A stretch of 32,431 bases of DNA from Clostridia bacterium (GTDB lineage Bacteria; Bacillota; Clostridia; Monoglobales; Monoglobaceae), in the NCBI GenBank assembly GCA_900769795.1, contig CAAGHZ010000063.1:1-32431 (forward strand), given 5' to 3'. Of this stretch, positions 8,011-16,256 are shown one piece after another. The position numbers were made by a program, and so were the translations under genes. Positions within the stretch are counted from its first letter, which is position 1. Each line of letters opens with the position of its first letter. Under the pieces are notes generated by a model that did not search any database, was not told where the DNA came from, and saw only the letters and a program-made list of their open reading frames with translations.

Positions 8011-9381
8011 TTATTTGTGTGCGCACATACCAAAGTAGTCGTCTGCCGCTTCCATCACCATCTCTGATACTGTAGGATGGGGGTGAATAGTTTCTGCAAG
8101 TTCGTGCATTGTTCCCTCGCAGCGCATTACTGCCGCAATCTCCGCTATCATATCGGTTGCGTGAGCACAAGCAATCTGTGCACCAAGGATTTCGTCAGTT
8201 TTGCTGTCGCCAATCAATTTAACAAAACCGATTGCCTCACCCATAGAGAGAAGCTTTCCGTTGCCCATTGCATCAAATCTGCCAACCTTTACATCGTAGC
8301 CTGCCGCCTTTGCCTCGTCCTCGGTCATACCAACAGACGCAATCTCGGGAGATGTATAAACACAACCCGGCACAAGCGCCTTTGTGCAAGGAATATTTTT
8401 GTTCTCTGCAATGTTCAAGACAACTCTCTTGCCCTGATATGATGCGGCATGAGCCAACATACACTTACCATTTACATCTCCGATAGCATAGATGTGTGGT
8501 GTGCTTGTAGCACAAAGCTCATTGACATCAATAAATCCGCGATTCATACGAAGAGCCGCACGTTCAGGCTTTAAGCCCTCTGTGTTTGCCTTTCTGCCAA
8601 CCGCACTTACAACAAGGTCTGCTGATATTACATCTTTAGCATCACCGCAGGTGATATCACAAGCTACCTTGCCATCTTTTGTATATACCTTCTTTACAAA
8701 GGTCGCAGTATGGAACTTAACCCCTGCTTCTTCAAGGACAGACTTTGAAAGCTCTGCAAGTTCCTTATCCATAGCAGGAAGCACCTGAGGTGCCGCCTCG
8801 ACAATTGTAACGCTCTTGCCGGCATTTGCCATAACTGTGGCAAACTCCATGCCGATTACGCCACCACCGATAATAACAGCGCTCTCGGGGAGTTCCTTGA
8901 GTTCAAGAAATCCGTCACTGTCAATAACTTTTGCACCCTCTTCAATCTCAAAAGGAGAACCGGAAGGAACAGAGCCTGTTGCTATAATAAGGTTAACAAA
9001 ACTTACTGTCTCGTCGCCTACTTTTAGCATATTCTCGTTCTGCAATTCTGCAGTGCCGTTCATAATTGTACATCCGCTCTTTTTAACAAGCATCTCTACA
9101 CCACGGCGAAGTTTCATTGTTGTGGCCTCTTTATGCGCAAAAGCCTTTGAATAATCAAGTTTAACATCCTTGCATACGCAAACCTCGCTATTCTTTGTAG
9201 CCTTATATTCGCCTGTGCAATGAAGTAATGCTTTTGTGGGGATACAACCACGGTTTAAGCAGGTACCACCCATTTCAGCTTTTTCTACCAGCAGAGTCTT
9301 AAGACCGCTCTTTGCCGCATTAATTGCCGCAACATAGCCGCCGGGACCTCCTCCGACAACAACTAAATCAAATTCTTGCAT
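8011..9381 (-). CDS. lpdA: dihydrolipoyl dehydrogenase (E3)
   Basis: E3 reoxidises the dihydrolipoyl group of E2 and passes electrons to NAD+. The 456-residue flavoprotein starts with the FAD-binding loop VVVGGGPGGYVAA. The redox disulfide is GGTCLNRGCIPTK with C41 and C46. A second dinucleotide loop is IIGGGVIGMEFA. The AIGDVNGKCMLAHAA segment is the second FAD motif. The C-terminal interface motif is HPHPTVSE, which carries the active-site histidine-glutamate pair. There is no N-terminal lipoyl domain, unlike some clostridial E3 proteins. The gene follows E2 by 16 bases with a GAGGG site and precedes the tartrate/D-malate-type dehydrogenase, so it is a dedicated E3 of this complex. Confidence 0.94.
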   Translation of the reverse strand: MQEFDLVVVGGGPGGYVAAINAAKSGLKTLLVEKAEMGGTCLNRGCIPTKALLHCTGEYKATKNSEVCVCKDVKLDYSKAFAHKEATTMKLRRGVEMLVKKSGCTIMNGTAELQNENMLKVGDETVSFVNLIIATGSVPSGSPFEIEEGAKVIDSDGFLELKELPESAVIIGGGVIGMEFATVMANAGKSVTIVEAAPQVLPAMDKELAELSKSVLEEAGVKFHTATFVKKVYTKDGKVACDITCGDAKDVISADLVVSAVGRKANTEGLKPERAALRMNRGFIDVNELCATSTPHIYAIGDVNGKCMLAHAASYQGKRVVLNIAENKNIPCTKALVPGCVYTSPEIASVGMTEDEAKAAGYDVKVGRFDAMGNGKLLSMGEAIGFVKLIGDSKTDEILGAQIACAHATDMIAEIAAVMRCEGTMHELAETIHPHPTVSEMVMEAADDYFGMCAHK

Positions 9382-9397
9382 TTTCTATCCCTCACTT

Positions 9398-10678
9398 TTA
9401 AAGTAAAAACGAATACGGATTTTCAATCATTTCTTTCACGCGCTTCATAAATGCTGCAGCAGGTGCACCATCTATAACACGGTGGTCATAGGTAAGTGAC
9501 AATGTAAGCATTGGCTTAATAACAACCTGACCATTTTCGGCAACAGGTGTGTCCTTGATAGCGCCGATTGCCATAATTCCCACCTGAGGAGGATTGATAA
9601 CCGCAACGAATTCATCAAGACCATACATACCAAGGTTTGTGATGGTGAAAGTTCCGTCACTGTAATCATCGCGTGTAAGCTTGCCCTCTTTTGCAAGGCG
9701 AGCCTTCTGGGCAGTAACCTCATGGATTTCATCAAGACCCATATTCTGTGCATTTCTGATAGTTGGTACCAAAAGACCATTATCAACTGCAACTGCAACA
9801 CCCATATTTACATAGTGCTTCTGATAGATGTTCTTATCATCAGCAACAGCATTGATATTTGGGAACTCCATCAATGCCTGTGAAAGTATAAATATAAGTA
9901 TATCGTTGTAAGATATCTTGCGGTCCTGCTTCTTGAATGCTTCACGCATTTTAGCAGCCTGACTCATATCCACTTTAATTCTGTGAGATGCCTGAGCCAT
10001 AGAATGCATACTGTTCATCATATTGTCAGCAATTGCTTTGCGCATTCCCGCAATCGGAACAATTGTATCTTCAAGGACAGGTGCCTGTATGTCACGGCTC
10101 GTAATCTTACCTCTCCAGCCGCTGCCGACAGTTCCTGACGGAACTCCCATTCTGCGTGCAAGAGGAGTTGTCTTAACAGCCGCAAGGGCTGCAACATCTT
10201 TCTCTATAACCTCACCATTTAAGCCACTACCGCAGATGGTTGTATAATCAACACCCTTTTCGTCTGCAAGTGTCTTTGCGCGAGGAGTTACCAACACTCT
10301 GCCACCATCATTTTGGCGCATCTCGGGCATAGCCACAGGAGCAGCAGGTGCTGCCGCAGGTGCTTCTGCAGCAGGAGCCACAGCCTCTGCCGGGGCAGCA
10401 GGTGCAGTTTCTTTAGGAAGCAAAGCCTCAATATCTTCGCCCGGCTCACCAACGATTGCGATTGTCTCGGTAATCGGAACAACCTCGCCCTCGCCACGAA
10501 CAATCTTTAAAAGAGTGCCACCGGCTGATGCATCAATAGTGATTGTAAGTTTATCCGTTTCCATCTCAAAGAGAGGAGCACCCTCTGTAACCGCTCCGCC
10601 TTCTTCAACAAGCCACTTTATAATAGTACCTTCGGTCATCTGAAGGCCCTGTTTGGGCATAATTATTTTTTCTGCCAT
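9398..10678 (-). CDS. dihydrolipoamide acyltransferase (E2) of a 2-oxoacid or acetoin dehydrogenase complex
   Basis: The 426-residue E2 core protein carries acyl groups from E1 to CoA. Residues 1-78 form one lipoyl domain with the modified lysine at K43 (METDKLTIT). An Ala/Pro-rich linker runs from about 91 to 117. A peripheral-subunit binding domain lies at 129-163 (TPRAKTLADEKGVD...). A second, shortened copy appears at 170-197 (TPLARRMG...GKITSRDI), so there may be two E3/E1-binding modules. The catalytic domain ends with DHRVIDG, giving H399 and D403. The acyl specificity cannot be read with confidence; acetyl is the simplest. The start lies one base past the E1 beta stop. The lipoate ligase for K43 is probably the divergent lplA. 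Confidence 0.92.
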   Translation of the reverse strand: MAEKIIMPKQGLQMTEGTIIKWLVEEGGAVTEGAPLFEMETDKLTITIDASAGGTLLKIVRGEGEVVPITETIAIVGEPGEDIEALLPKETAPAAPAEAVAPAAEAPAAAPAAPVAMPEMRQNDGGRVLVTPRAKTLADEKGVDYTTICGSGLNGEVIEKDVAALAAVKTTPLARRMGVPSGTVGSGWRGKITSRDIQAPVLEDTIVPIAGMRKAIADNMMNSMHSMAQASHRIKVDMSQAAKMREAFKKQDRKISYNDILIFILSQALMEFPNINAVADDKNIYQKHYVNMGVAVAVDNGLLVPTIRNAQNMGLDEIHEVTAQKARLAKEGKLTRDDYSDGTFTITNLGMYGLDEFVAVINPPQVGIMAIGAIKDTPVAENGQVVIKPMLTLSLTYDHRVIDGAPAAAFMKRVKEMIENPYSFLL

Positions 10679-10679
10679 C

Positions 10680-11672
10680 TTACTTTGCCTCCTTCAAATG
10701 AAGAGTACGACGAACCGCACGTACTATGTCATCTGTCTGCGGTACAACTGCGTTCTCAAGTCCAAGGTTAAATGGAAGAGGACACTGCTTTGCACCAAGA
10801 CGCTCAATCGGAGCATCGAGATAGCAGAAAGCGTTTTCATAAAGCTGTGCAGCAATTTCAGAACCTGCACTACATACCTTGTGTGCTTCCTGTACTACAA
10901 CCGCACGACCTGTCTTACGAACAGATTCGCTCATCAACGCAATATCAAGAGGAACAAGTGTTCTCGGGTCAATAACCTCTACATCAATACCCTCTTTTGC
11001 AAGAATTTCTGCTGCATCGAGAGCCTTCTTTACATATGTATGATTAGCAATAACTGTTGCGTCTTTACCTTCGCGGAAGATTCTTCCGCTACCGAAAGGA
11101 ATCATAAATTCAGGATCATCAGGAACCTCTGACTTCTGAATATAAAGACCCTTATGCTCTATAAAGATAACAGGGTTGTCATCACGGATAGCAGTACGTA
11201 AAAGACCTGCTGCATCCTCTGCAGTAGATGGCATAGCAACCTTAAGTCCCGGGAAGTGCATAAAGAGCGCTTCCATACTCTGTGAGTGAGTTGCCGCATT
11301 ACCACGACCTACACCCTGCTGACCACGAATTACAAGCGGAACTTTAGCCTTGCCGCCGAATATGTAACGTGTCTTTGCAACCTGGTTGATAATAGAGTCA
11401 GCCGCAACAAGAGAGAAGTCCATATACATAAGCTCTACGATAGGACGCATTCCCGCACATGCCGCACCAAGACCTGCACTTATAAAGCCTGCCTCAGAAA
11501 TCGGTGTGTTGCGAACGCGGTCTGTTCCGAATTCATCAGCCATACCACGGGTAGCACCAAAGATACCGCCCAATACTTCTATATCTTCACCCATAACAAA
11601 CACAGATTCGTCACGGCGCATTTCTGACTCCATAACTTCTCTGATTGCCTGTACATAGCTCTTTACACTCAT
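10680..11672 (-). CDS. TPP-dependent dehydrogenase E1 component, beta subunit
   Basis: The 330-residue protein is the beta subunit of the heterotetrameric E1 (pyruvate, branched-chain or acetoin dehydrogenase type). Seen motifs include VFVMGEDIEVLGGIFGATRG at the cofactor face, RVRNTPISEAGFISAGLGAA, and GQQGVGRGNAATHSQSMEAL, in which the HSQ histidine lies at the active site. PRTLVPLD is the usual C-domain signature. The length is normal. The ATG overlaps the E1 alpha stop in an ATGA arrangement, as expected for subunits made in equal amounts. Which 2-oxoacid or acyloin it uses is not decided by the sequence alone. Confidence 0.92.
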   Translation of the reverse strand: MSVKSYVQAIREVMESEMRRDESVFVMGEDIEVLGGIFGATRGMADEFGTDRVRNTPISEAGFISAGLGAACAGMRPIVELMYMDFSLVAADSIINQVAKTRYIFGGKAKVPLVIRGQQGVGRGNAATHSQSMEALFMHFPGLKVAMPSTAEDAAGLLRTAIRDDNPVIFIEHKGLYIQKSEVPDDPEFMIPFGSGRIFREGKDATVIANHTYVKKALDAAEILAKEGIDVEVIDPRTLVPLDIALMSESVRKTGRAVVVQEAHKVCSAGSEIAAQLYENAFCYLDAPIERLGAKQCPLPFNLGLENAVVPQTDDIVRAVRRTLHLKEAK

Positions 11673-12637
11673 TTTGCACCCTCCTCTACATAAAAGACAT
11701 CGTCAAGAACGGTTGCCGGATCCGGCTCAGAACTTGAAAGTGCGAACTCTGCCGCCTTGTCAATTTCAGCAAGTGCCTTTTCTTCAACTGCAACTATATC
11801 TGCCTCAGAAACGCCAAGTTCTAAAAGTCTTTCTCTGCATCTCTTGATGGGGCACTTTTCTTTCCATTCTTCAACCTCTTCCTTGGTACGATATGGACAC
11901 GGATCGCCTGTCCAGTGACCAAGCCAACGATATGTCTTACATTCAATCAAGGTTGGGCCTTCACCGTTTCTTGCCTTGGCAATAGCCTTTTCAGCCGCCT
12001 CGTAGATTGCTTCTACATCGTTACCGTCAACGGTTACACCTTCGATTCCGTAGGATGCGGCACGAACTGACAAATCCTTTACAGATGTGCTCTGCCACTG
12101 AGGAACGCTGATACCGTAGCCGTTGTTCTCACACATAAACACTACCGGGAGCTTCCAGATAGCCGCAAGGTTGAGCGCCTCGTGGAAAACACCCTCGTTG
12201 GTTGCAGAGTCACCAAAGAACGAAATTGCAACTCTGCCGTTTTTCTTCATCTTTGCTGCAAGTGCCGCACCAACTGCGATAGGAATACCGCCGGCAACAA
12301 TAGCGTTTGCACCCAGGTTTCCGGCTTCAACATCAGCGATGTGCATTGAGCCGCCTCTGCCGCCACAGTAGCCTGTAGCCTTACCCATCAACTCTGCAAG
12401 TGCACGGCCCGGGTCTGCACCCTTTGCAAGACAGTGACCGTGACCTCTGTGGGTACTTGCAATATAGTCGTCAGGATTAAGGAGTGAGCATACTGTTGCA
12501 GGGGTTGCTTCCTGACCGATACACAGATGCACTGAACCACGAAGAATGTTCTGCTCAAAGAATGATACAGCTCTTTGTTCGAAGTTACGGATTATGTGCA
12601 TCATATTATAAATTTCAAGCATTTTTTCTGTATTCAT
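11669..12637 (-). CDS. TPP-dependent dehydrogenase E1 component, alpha subunit (acetoin/pyruvate dehydrogenase type)
   Basis: The 322-residue alpha subunit holds the thiamine diphosphate motif, here GDS at 142-144 followed by NN at 171-172; most relatives have GDG. The segment ASTHRGHGHCLAKGA and the block around GKATGYCGGRGGSMHI resemble acetoin dehydrogenase E1 alpha (AcoA) and the short clostridial pyruvate dehydrogenase alpha. Its end has LGHWTGDPCPYRTKEE. The ATG at 12637 is chosen because an AAGGGGG site lies 8 bases upstream. An upstream in-frame start at 12700 would add 21 residues overlapping the preceding gene and has no such support. The gene lies 13 bases after the acyl-CoA ligase alpha gene. 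Acetoin would give acetaldehyde, a substrate for the aldehyde dehydrogenase in the same operon. Confidence 0.9.
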   Translation of the reverse strand: MNTEKMLEIYNMMHIIRNFEQRAVSFFEQNILRGSVHLCIGQEATPATVCSLLNPDDYIASTHRGHGHCLAKGADPGRALAELMGKATGYCGGRGGSMHIADVEAGNLGANAIVAGGIPIAVGAALAAKMKKNGRVAISFFGDSATNEGVFHEALNLAAIWKLPVVFMCENNGYGISVPQWQSTSVKDLSVRAASYGIEGVTVDGNDVEAIYEAAEKAIAKARNGEGPTLIECKTYRWLGHWTGDPCPYRTKEEVEEWKEKCPIKRCRERLLELGVSEADIVAVEEKALAEIDKAAEFALSSSEPDPATVLDDVFYVEEGAK

Positions 12638-12650
12638 AACATATGCCCCC

Positions 12651-13520
12651 TTACTGTAATGTTTTGAGGATACGAACAATATCATCTGTTGTATCCGCAA
12701 TCAATACACCGGCTTCTGACAATGCCTTTTCTTTGTTCTGGGCACTGCCTGTACCATCTGCCGCAACGATTGCACCTGCGTGACCCATACTGCGTCCCTT
12801 TGGTGCGTTCTTGCCTGCAATAACGGCAATAACCGGCTTTGTTACGTGTTCTTTTATGTAAGCCGCTGCCTTTTCTTCTTCATCACCGCCGATTTCGCCA
12901 ATCAGAACAATCTGCTTGGTCTCGTCGTCTGCCTGAAGAAGAGGAAGAAGGTCAACAAATGTGCTACCGGGAATCATATCACCGCCGACACCTACACAAA
13001 CGCTCTGACCGATACCCTCGTTGGTCATTTTAAATACGGTCTCGTAGCAGTTTGTAGCACTACGGGAGAGGAGTGCAACATGGCCGGGAGAGAAAATTCT
13101 GTGAGCCATAAAGCCTGCCTTGCTCTTGCCCGGGCTGATTACGCCGAAGGAGTTAGGGCCGATAACACGCACACCCTTGATGCGTGCTGCGTGATAAACC
13201 TCAAGCATATCCTGTACAGGCACATGCTCTGCAATTGTGATTACAAGAGGCATACCTGCGTTGATTGCCTCTAAAGCGCCTGACTTTGTATGAGCCGCCG
13301 GAACAAACAAAACCGTTGCGTTTGCGCCTGTTTCTTCCATTGCTTCTCTGACTGTATCATATACAGGCACGCCGCATACGGTCTGTCCGCCCTTGCCGGG
13401 TGTAACGCCGGCTACAACATTTGCACCATATTCAAGCATCTGCTCTGTATGGAAGGCACCCTCTCTGCCGGTGATACCCTGTACTATCAATTTTGTGTTT
13501 TCATCAATTAAAATACTCAC
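12651..13520 (-). CDS. sucD: ADP-forming acyl-CoA ligase, alpha subunit (succinyl-CoA synthetase alpha family)
   Basis: The 289-residue subunit binds CoA and carries the phosphohistidine, here H247 in SMGHAGAIVA. VQGITGREGAFH, GVTPGKGG and CVGVGGDMIPGSTFVDLL are standard for the family. Two substrate-side motifs depart from typical succinyl-CoA synthetase: GPNCPG is GPNSFG (121-126), and SRSGTLTYE is SRSATNCYE (152-160). The substrate may therefore not be succinate; acetate, malate, glycolate or sulfoacetate are possibilities in this superfamily. The GTG at 13520 is used because GAGGTG lies 6 bases upstream and its GTGA overlaps the beta-subunit stop. The symbol marks the family, not a proven substrate. 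Confidence 0.88.
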   Translation of the reverse strand: MSILIDENTKLIVQGITGREGAFHTEQMLEYGANVVAGVTPGKGGQTVCGVPVYDTVREAMEETGANATVLFVPAAHTKSGALEAINAGMPLVITIAEHVPVQDMLEVYHAARIKGVRVIGPNSFGVISPGKSKAGFMAHRIFSPGHVALLSRSATNCYETVFKMTNEGIGQSVCVGVGGDMIPGSTFVDLLPLLQADDETKQIVLIGEIGGDEEEKAAAYIKEHVTKPVIAVIAGKNAPKGRSMGHAGAIVAADGTGSAQNKEKALSEAGVLIADTTDDIVRILKTLQ

Positions 13521-14647
13521 TGTCCGCACCTCACAATCTCTTCTACGCCGCTAAGGAGACCATCTACATAGGTTACACCCTTAAGACCCTGAATTATCTC
13601 AAGACCCTTGTCCTTGTTTGTACCCTCAAAGCGTACAATAATAGGTCTGTCGATTTCCTGATTTTCAACTGCGTTTCTGATACCTGCCGCAACCTCGTCA
13701 CAACGAGTAATTCCGCCGAAGATGTTGATAAACAACACCTTAGAGCCGGGGGTTGAGAACAAAATACGAACTGCATGCTCAATTCTGTCTGCAGTTGCAC
13801 CGCCACCCATATCAAGAACTGCCGATACAACACGATTGTTGCGAACAACATGGTCGATACATGACATAAGCATACCCGAGCCGTTACTCATAATAACAAC
13901 ATCGCCCTCTTTATCACATGGGATGTAGAGGAACTTATAAGATGCTGCCTCTGCAACAAGAGCCTCCTGCTTGTGTGACGCCTTGATTGCAGATAAGTTC
14001 TCGTGACGGGAAACCATACTGTCATCTACTGATACCTTTGCATCGAGTGCAAGAAGGTTACCCTCGGTTGTAACTGCAAGGGGGTTAATCTCTGCAAGCA
14101 TACAACCCTGTACCTTTACCATTTTGTAAAGCTTTTCAAGAAGAGCAGATAACTGCTTCTGCTGGTCTTTATTAAGACCTGCCTTTTTGCCGAGGTACAT
14201 TCCGTCTGCAGTGTTGTATCCAAAAATCGGGTCTATCTCAAGCTTGAAAATCTTTTCGGGATTTGTCTTTGCAGTCTGCTCGATATCCATACCGCCGCAA
14301 GGTGAGAAGAGTATAATATGCTTCTTCGCATTACGGTCGAGCATAATTGAAAGGTAAAGCTCATCAGCGATATCTGCCTTTTCTGTAATCATTACCTTTT
14401 CTACGATATGTCCCTTGATGTCCATACCGAGAATAGCCTCTGCAGCTTCTTTAAGCTGAGCCTCATTGTCTGCCATTTTAATTCCGCCAAGCTTACCTCT
14501 GCCGCCTGTTGCAACCTGTGCCTTTACAACAACAGGAAACTCAAGGTCGGTCGGAAGCTCTGACAGATTATCAGCGGTAGTACCCTTTAAAACGGGCAAA
14601 CCCCATTCTTCAAACAGGGCACGCGCCTGAAATTCCATTAAATCCAT
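13517..14647 (-). CDS. sucC: ADP-forming acyl-CoA ligase, beta subunit (succinyl-CoA synthetase beta family)
   Basis: The 376-residue beta subunit has an N-terminal ATP-grasp domain (FQARALFEEWGLPV, VVVKAQVATGGRGKLGG, AEINPLAV) and a C-terminal CoA-ligase domain with LFINIFGGITRCDEVA and IVRFEGTNKDKG. The family reaction is acyl-CoA + ADP + Pi to acid + CoA + ATP, reversible, in the cytoplasm. In this operon the direction is probably ATP formation from the acyl-CoA delivered by the dehydrogenase complex and by the aldehyde dehydrogenase. No other TCA-cycle genes are adjacent, which argues for a dedicated catabolic ligase. The ATG at 14647 has an AAGGAAG site. The symbol marks the family only. 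Confidence 0.9.
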   Translation of the reverse strand: MDLMEFQARALFEEWGLPVLKGTTADNLSELPTDLEFPVVVKAQVATGGRGKLGGIKMADNEAQLKEAAEAILGMDIKGHIVEKVMITEKADIADELYLSIMLDRNAKKHIILFSPCGGMDIEQTAKTNPEKIFKLEIDPIFGYNTADGMYLGKKAGLNKDQQKQLSALLEKLYKMVKVQGCMLAEINPLAVTTEGNLLALDAKVSVDDSMVSRHENLSAIKASHKQEALVAEAASYKFLYIPCDKEGDVVIMSNGSGMLMSCIDHVVRNNRVVSAVLDMGGGATADRIEHAVRILFSTPGSKVLFINIFGGITRCDEVAAGIRNAVENQEIDRPIIVRFEGTNKDKGLEIIQGLKGVTYVDGLLSGVEEIVRCGQ

Positions 14648-14690
14648 TATTATATCTTCCTTTCTTAGCTACCGAAGTATTATTAAAGGT

Positions 14691-16052
14691 TTAGCCCCAG
14701 ATTTCGTCGTCTGTCGGCTGAGTTTTTCCGTTTTCGTAACCGATGCGAATGATGTTAAGAAGATGCTTATAGCTGAAGTTCTCAGAAATACTGTTGTTAC
14801 CCCATGAGCCGCAACCGAGTGTTGTGGTAGGTGTCAAACTGTTAGAGAACGCACCGCCGTTCATTGTAGAACAAATCTGGTTAATAAGAACACGACAAAC
14901 TGTCAATTTAGCACCTGCAGCTTCTGCGTGTGCCTGATTGTTTGTGTGGATGCTTACAGAGTGTCCGCGACCTTCAACATCAAGGTTTGCCTGTGCGATG
15001 TCAAGAGCCTCGTCCCAATTATCATAGCGATATGTAGAAATTACAGGACACATCTTCTCTTTTGAGAATACATCTGCCTTACCATAGCCGTCTGCTTCAA
15101 CAAGGATTACCTTTGTGTCTGCAGGAACCTCAATACCTGCCATTTCTGCAACCTTAAGAGCGTTCTGTCCAACTAAGTACTTGTTCATAACACCCTCGGG
15201 GAACAATGTCTCTCTGAGCTTGTCTTTGTCTGCCGCATCTGTTATAAATGCACAACCATTCTTCTTAAGAGCGGCAATTACCTCATCGTAGTTATCCTTG
15301 TGTGCGATTACTGTCTGCTCGCCCGAACAGATGATACCATTATCGAACGAACGACCTGCCACAATCTTTGCAGCTGCTGCTTCAAAATCAACATCTGTAT
15401 CTACGATACACTGTACATTACCTGCACCAACACCGAAAGCAGGTTTACCACTGCTGTATGCCGCACGCACCATGCCCATACCACCGGTCGCAACAACAAC
15501 GTCAACTCCACTCATAAGTACTGCAGAGATATCTGTTGAAGGCTCTTCTATGTACTGAATTGTGTTCTTAGGAGCGCCAAGTGCAGTGATTGCTTCAATC
15601 ATAGCGTCAACTACAATTTTGTTACACTTCTTTGCACGTGGGTGCGGAGCAATAATAATAGCGTTTCTGCCCTTTATTGCAAACATGGCATTACACATTG
15701 GTGTAACAACAGGGTTTGTACAAGGTGTGATTGCACCAACTACGCCGACAGGGCGTGCAACAATTGTAAGTCCCTCTTCTTCGTTGCGCTCGATAATTCC
15801 AACTGACTTCTTGCCCTTTAAGCTGTTCCAGATAATTCTTGATTTACCCTGGTTTTTCTTAATCTTGTCCTCGAATACACCCATGCGTGTTTCGTCTACT
15901 GCAAGACGAGCATATTCCTCTGCGTGGTCATAAACAACCTTACCGATTGCTTTTACATAAGCGTCCACCTGTTCCTGTGTGCAGTTGTTGAGTTCTTCCT
16001 GCGCCTTGCGCGCGTTAACGATTAACTCTTCAACCATTGTTTTTGCGTCCAT
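14691..16052 (-). CDS. CoA-acylating aldehyde dehydrogenase (Clostridium kluyveri SucD / acetaldehyde dehydrogenase type)
   Basis: The 453-residue enzyme oxidises an aldehyde with CoA and NAD+ to an acyl-CoA, or works in reverse. The active-site cysteine is C242 in FDNGIICSGEQTVIA. Further signatures are TPCTNPVVTPMCNAMFAIKGRN, ATGGMGMVRAAYSSGKPA and the C-terminal PTTTLGCGSWGNNSISENFSYKHLLN block. By memory it is very like the CoA-dependent succinate-semialdehyde dehydrogenase of C. kluyveri and relatives acting on acetaldehyde or sulfoacetaldehyde. There is no fused alcohol dehydrogenase domain. It is the first gene of the operon, with an AAAGGAG site and a promoter at 16125-16153. If the E1 uses acetoin, this enzyme would convert the released acetaldehyde to acetyl-CoA. 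The substrate is inferred. Confidence 0.88.
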   Translation of the reverse strand: MDAKTMVEELIVNARKAQEELNNCTQEQVDAYVKAIGKVVYDHAEEYARLAVDETRMGVFEDKIKKNQGKSRIIWNSLKGKKSVGIIERNEEEGLTIVARPVGVVGAITPCTNPVVTPMCNAMFAIKGRNAIIIAPHPRAKKCNKIVVDAMIEAITALGAPKNTIQYIEEPSTDISAVLMSGVDVVVATGGMGMVRAAYSSGKPAFGVGAGNVQCIVDTDVDFEAAAAKIVAGRSFDNGIICSGEQTVIAHKDNYDEVIAALKKNGCAFITDAADKDKLRETLFPEGVMNKYLVGQNALKVAEMAGIEVPADTKVILVEADGYGKADVFSKEKMCPVISTYRYDNWDEALDIAQANLDVEGRGHSVSIHTNNQAHAEAAGAKLTVCRVLINQICSTMNGGAFSNSLTPTTTLGCGSWGNNSISENFSYKHLLNIIRIGYENGKTQPTDDEIWG

Positions 16053-16124
16053 TAAAATACATCTCCTTTATATATTTGTTAATTTTAATTACTAATGTAG
16101 AAACACATAATTATACTTATCTTA

Positions 16125-16153
16125 ATAATATAACTTTTCTATTTGTTTGTCAA
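16125..16153 (-). promoter_or_regulatory. promoter of the aldehyde dehydrogenase / CoA ligase / dehydrogenase-complex operon
   Basis: On the minus strand TTGACA (16153-16148) and TATTAT (16130-16125) are separated by 17 bases. The start of transcription is predicted near 16118, giving a leader of about 65 bases. The -35 box lies 44 bases from the -35 box of the divergent lplA promoter. Confidence 0.8.
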
Positions 16154-16197
16154 TAATAATTCTCACCTAAACTGCCCTAAAATTTAGCCTTTTTTCC

Positions 16198-16227
16198 TTG
16201 ACAAATATGCATTTTTCACTATACAAT
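16198..16227 (+). promoter_or_regulatory. promoter of lplA
   Basis: TTGACA (16198-16203) is followed after 18 bases by TACAAT (16222-16227); TATACA with a 16-base spacer is an alternative -10. The AGGAGGGG site and TTG start of lplA follow directly. Confidence 0.72.
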
Positions 16228-16256
16228 AGTTATATTACCGGAAGGAGGGGAAGACT

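Noticed and set aside
12638..12700. Extended E1 alpha start at 12700
   Set aside because: It would overlap the preceding ligase gene by about 50 bases, and the extra residues do not resemble the family. The ATG at 12637 has a clear ribosome site.
16167..16187. CTAAA...TTTAG inverted repeat between the divergent promoters as an operator
   Set aside because: The arms are only 5 bases and AT-rich, so chance is a good explanation. It is mentioned only as a possible site in the shared spacer.
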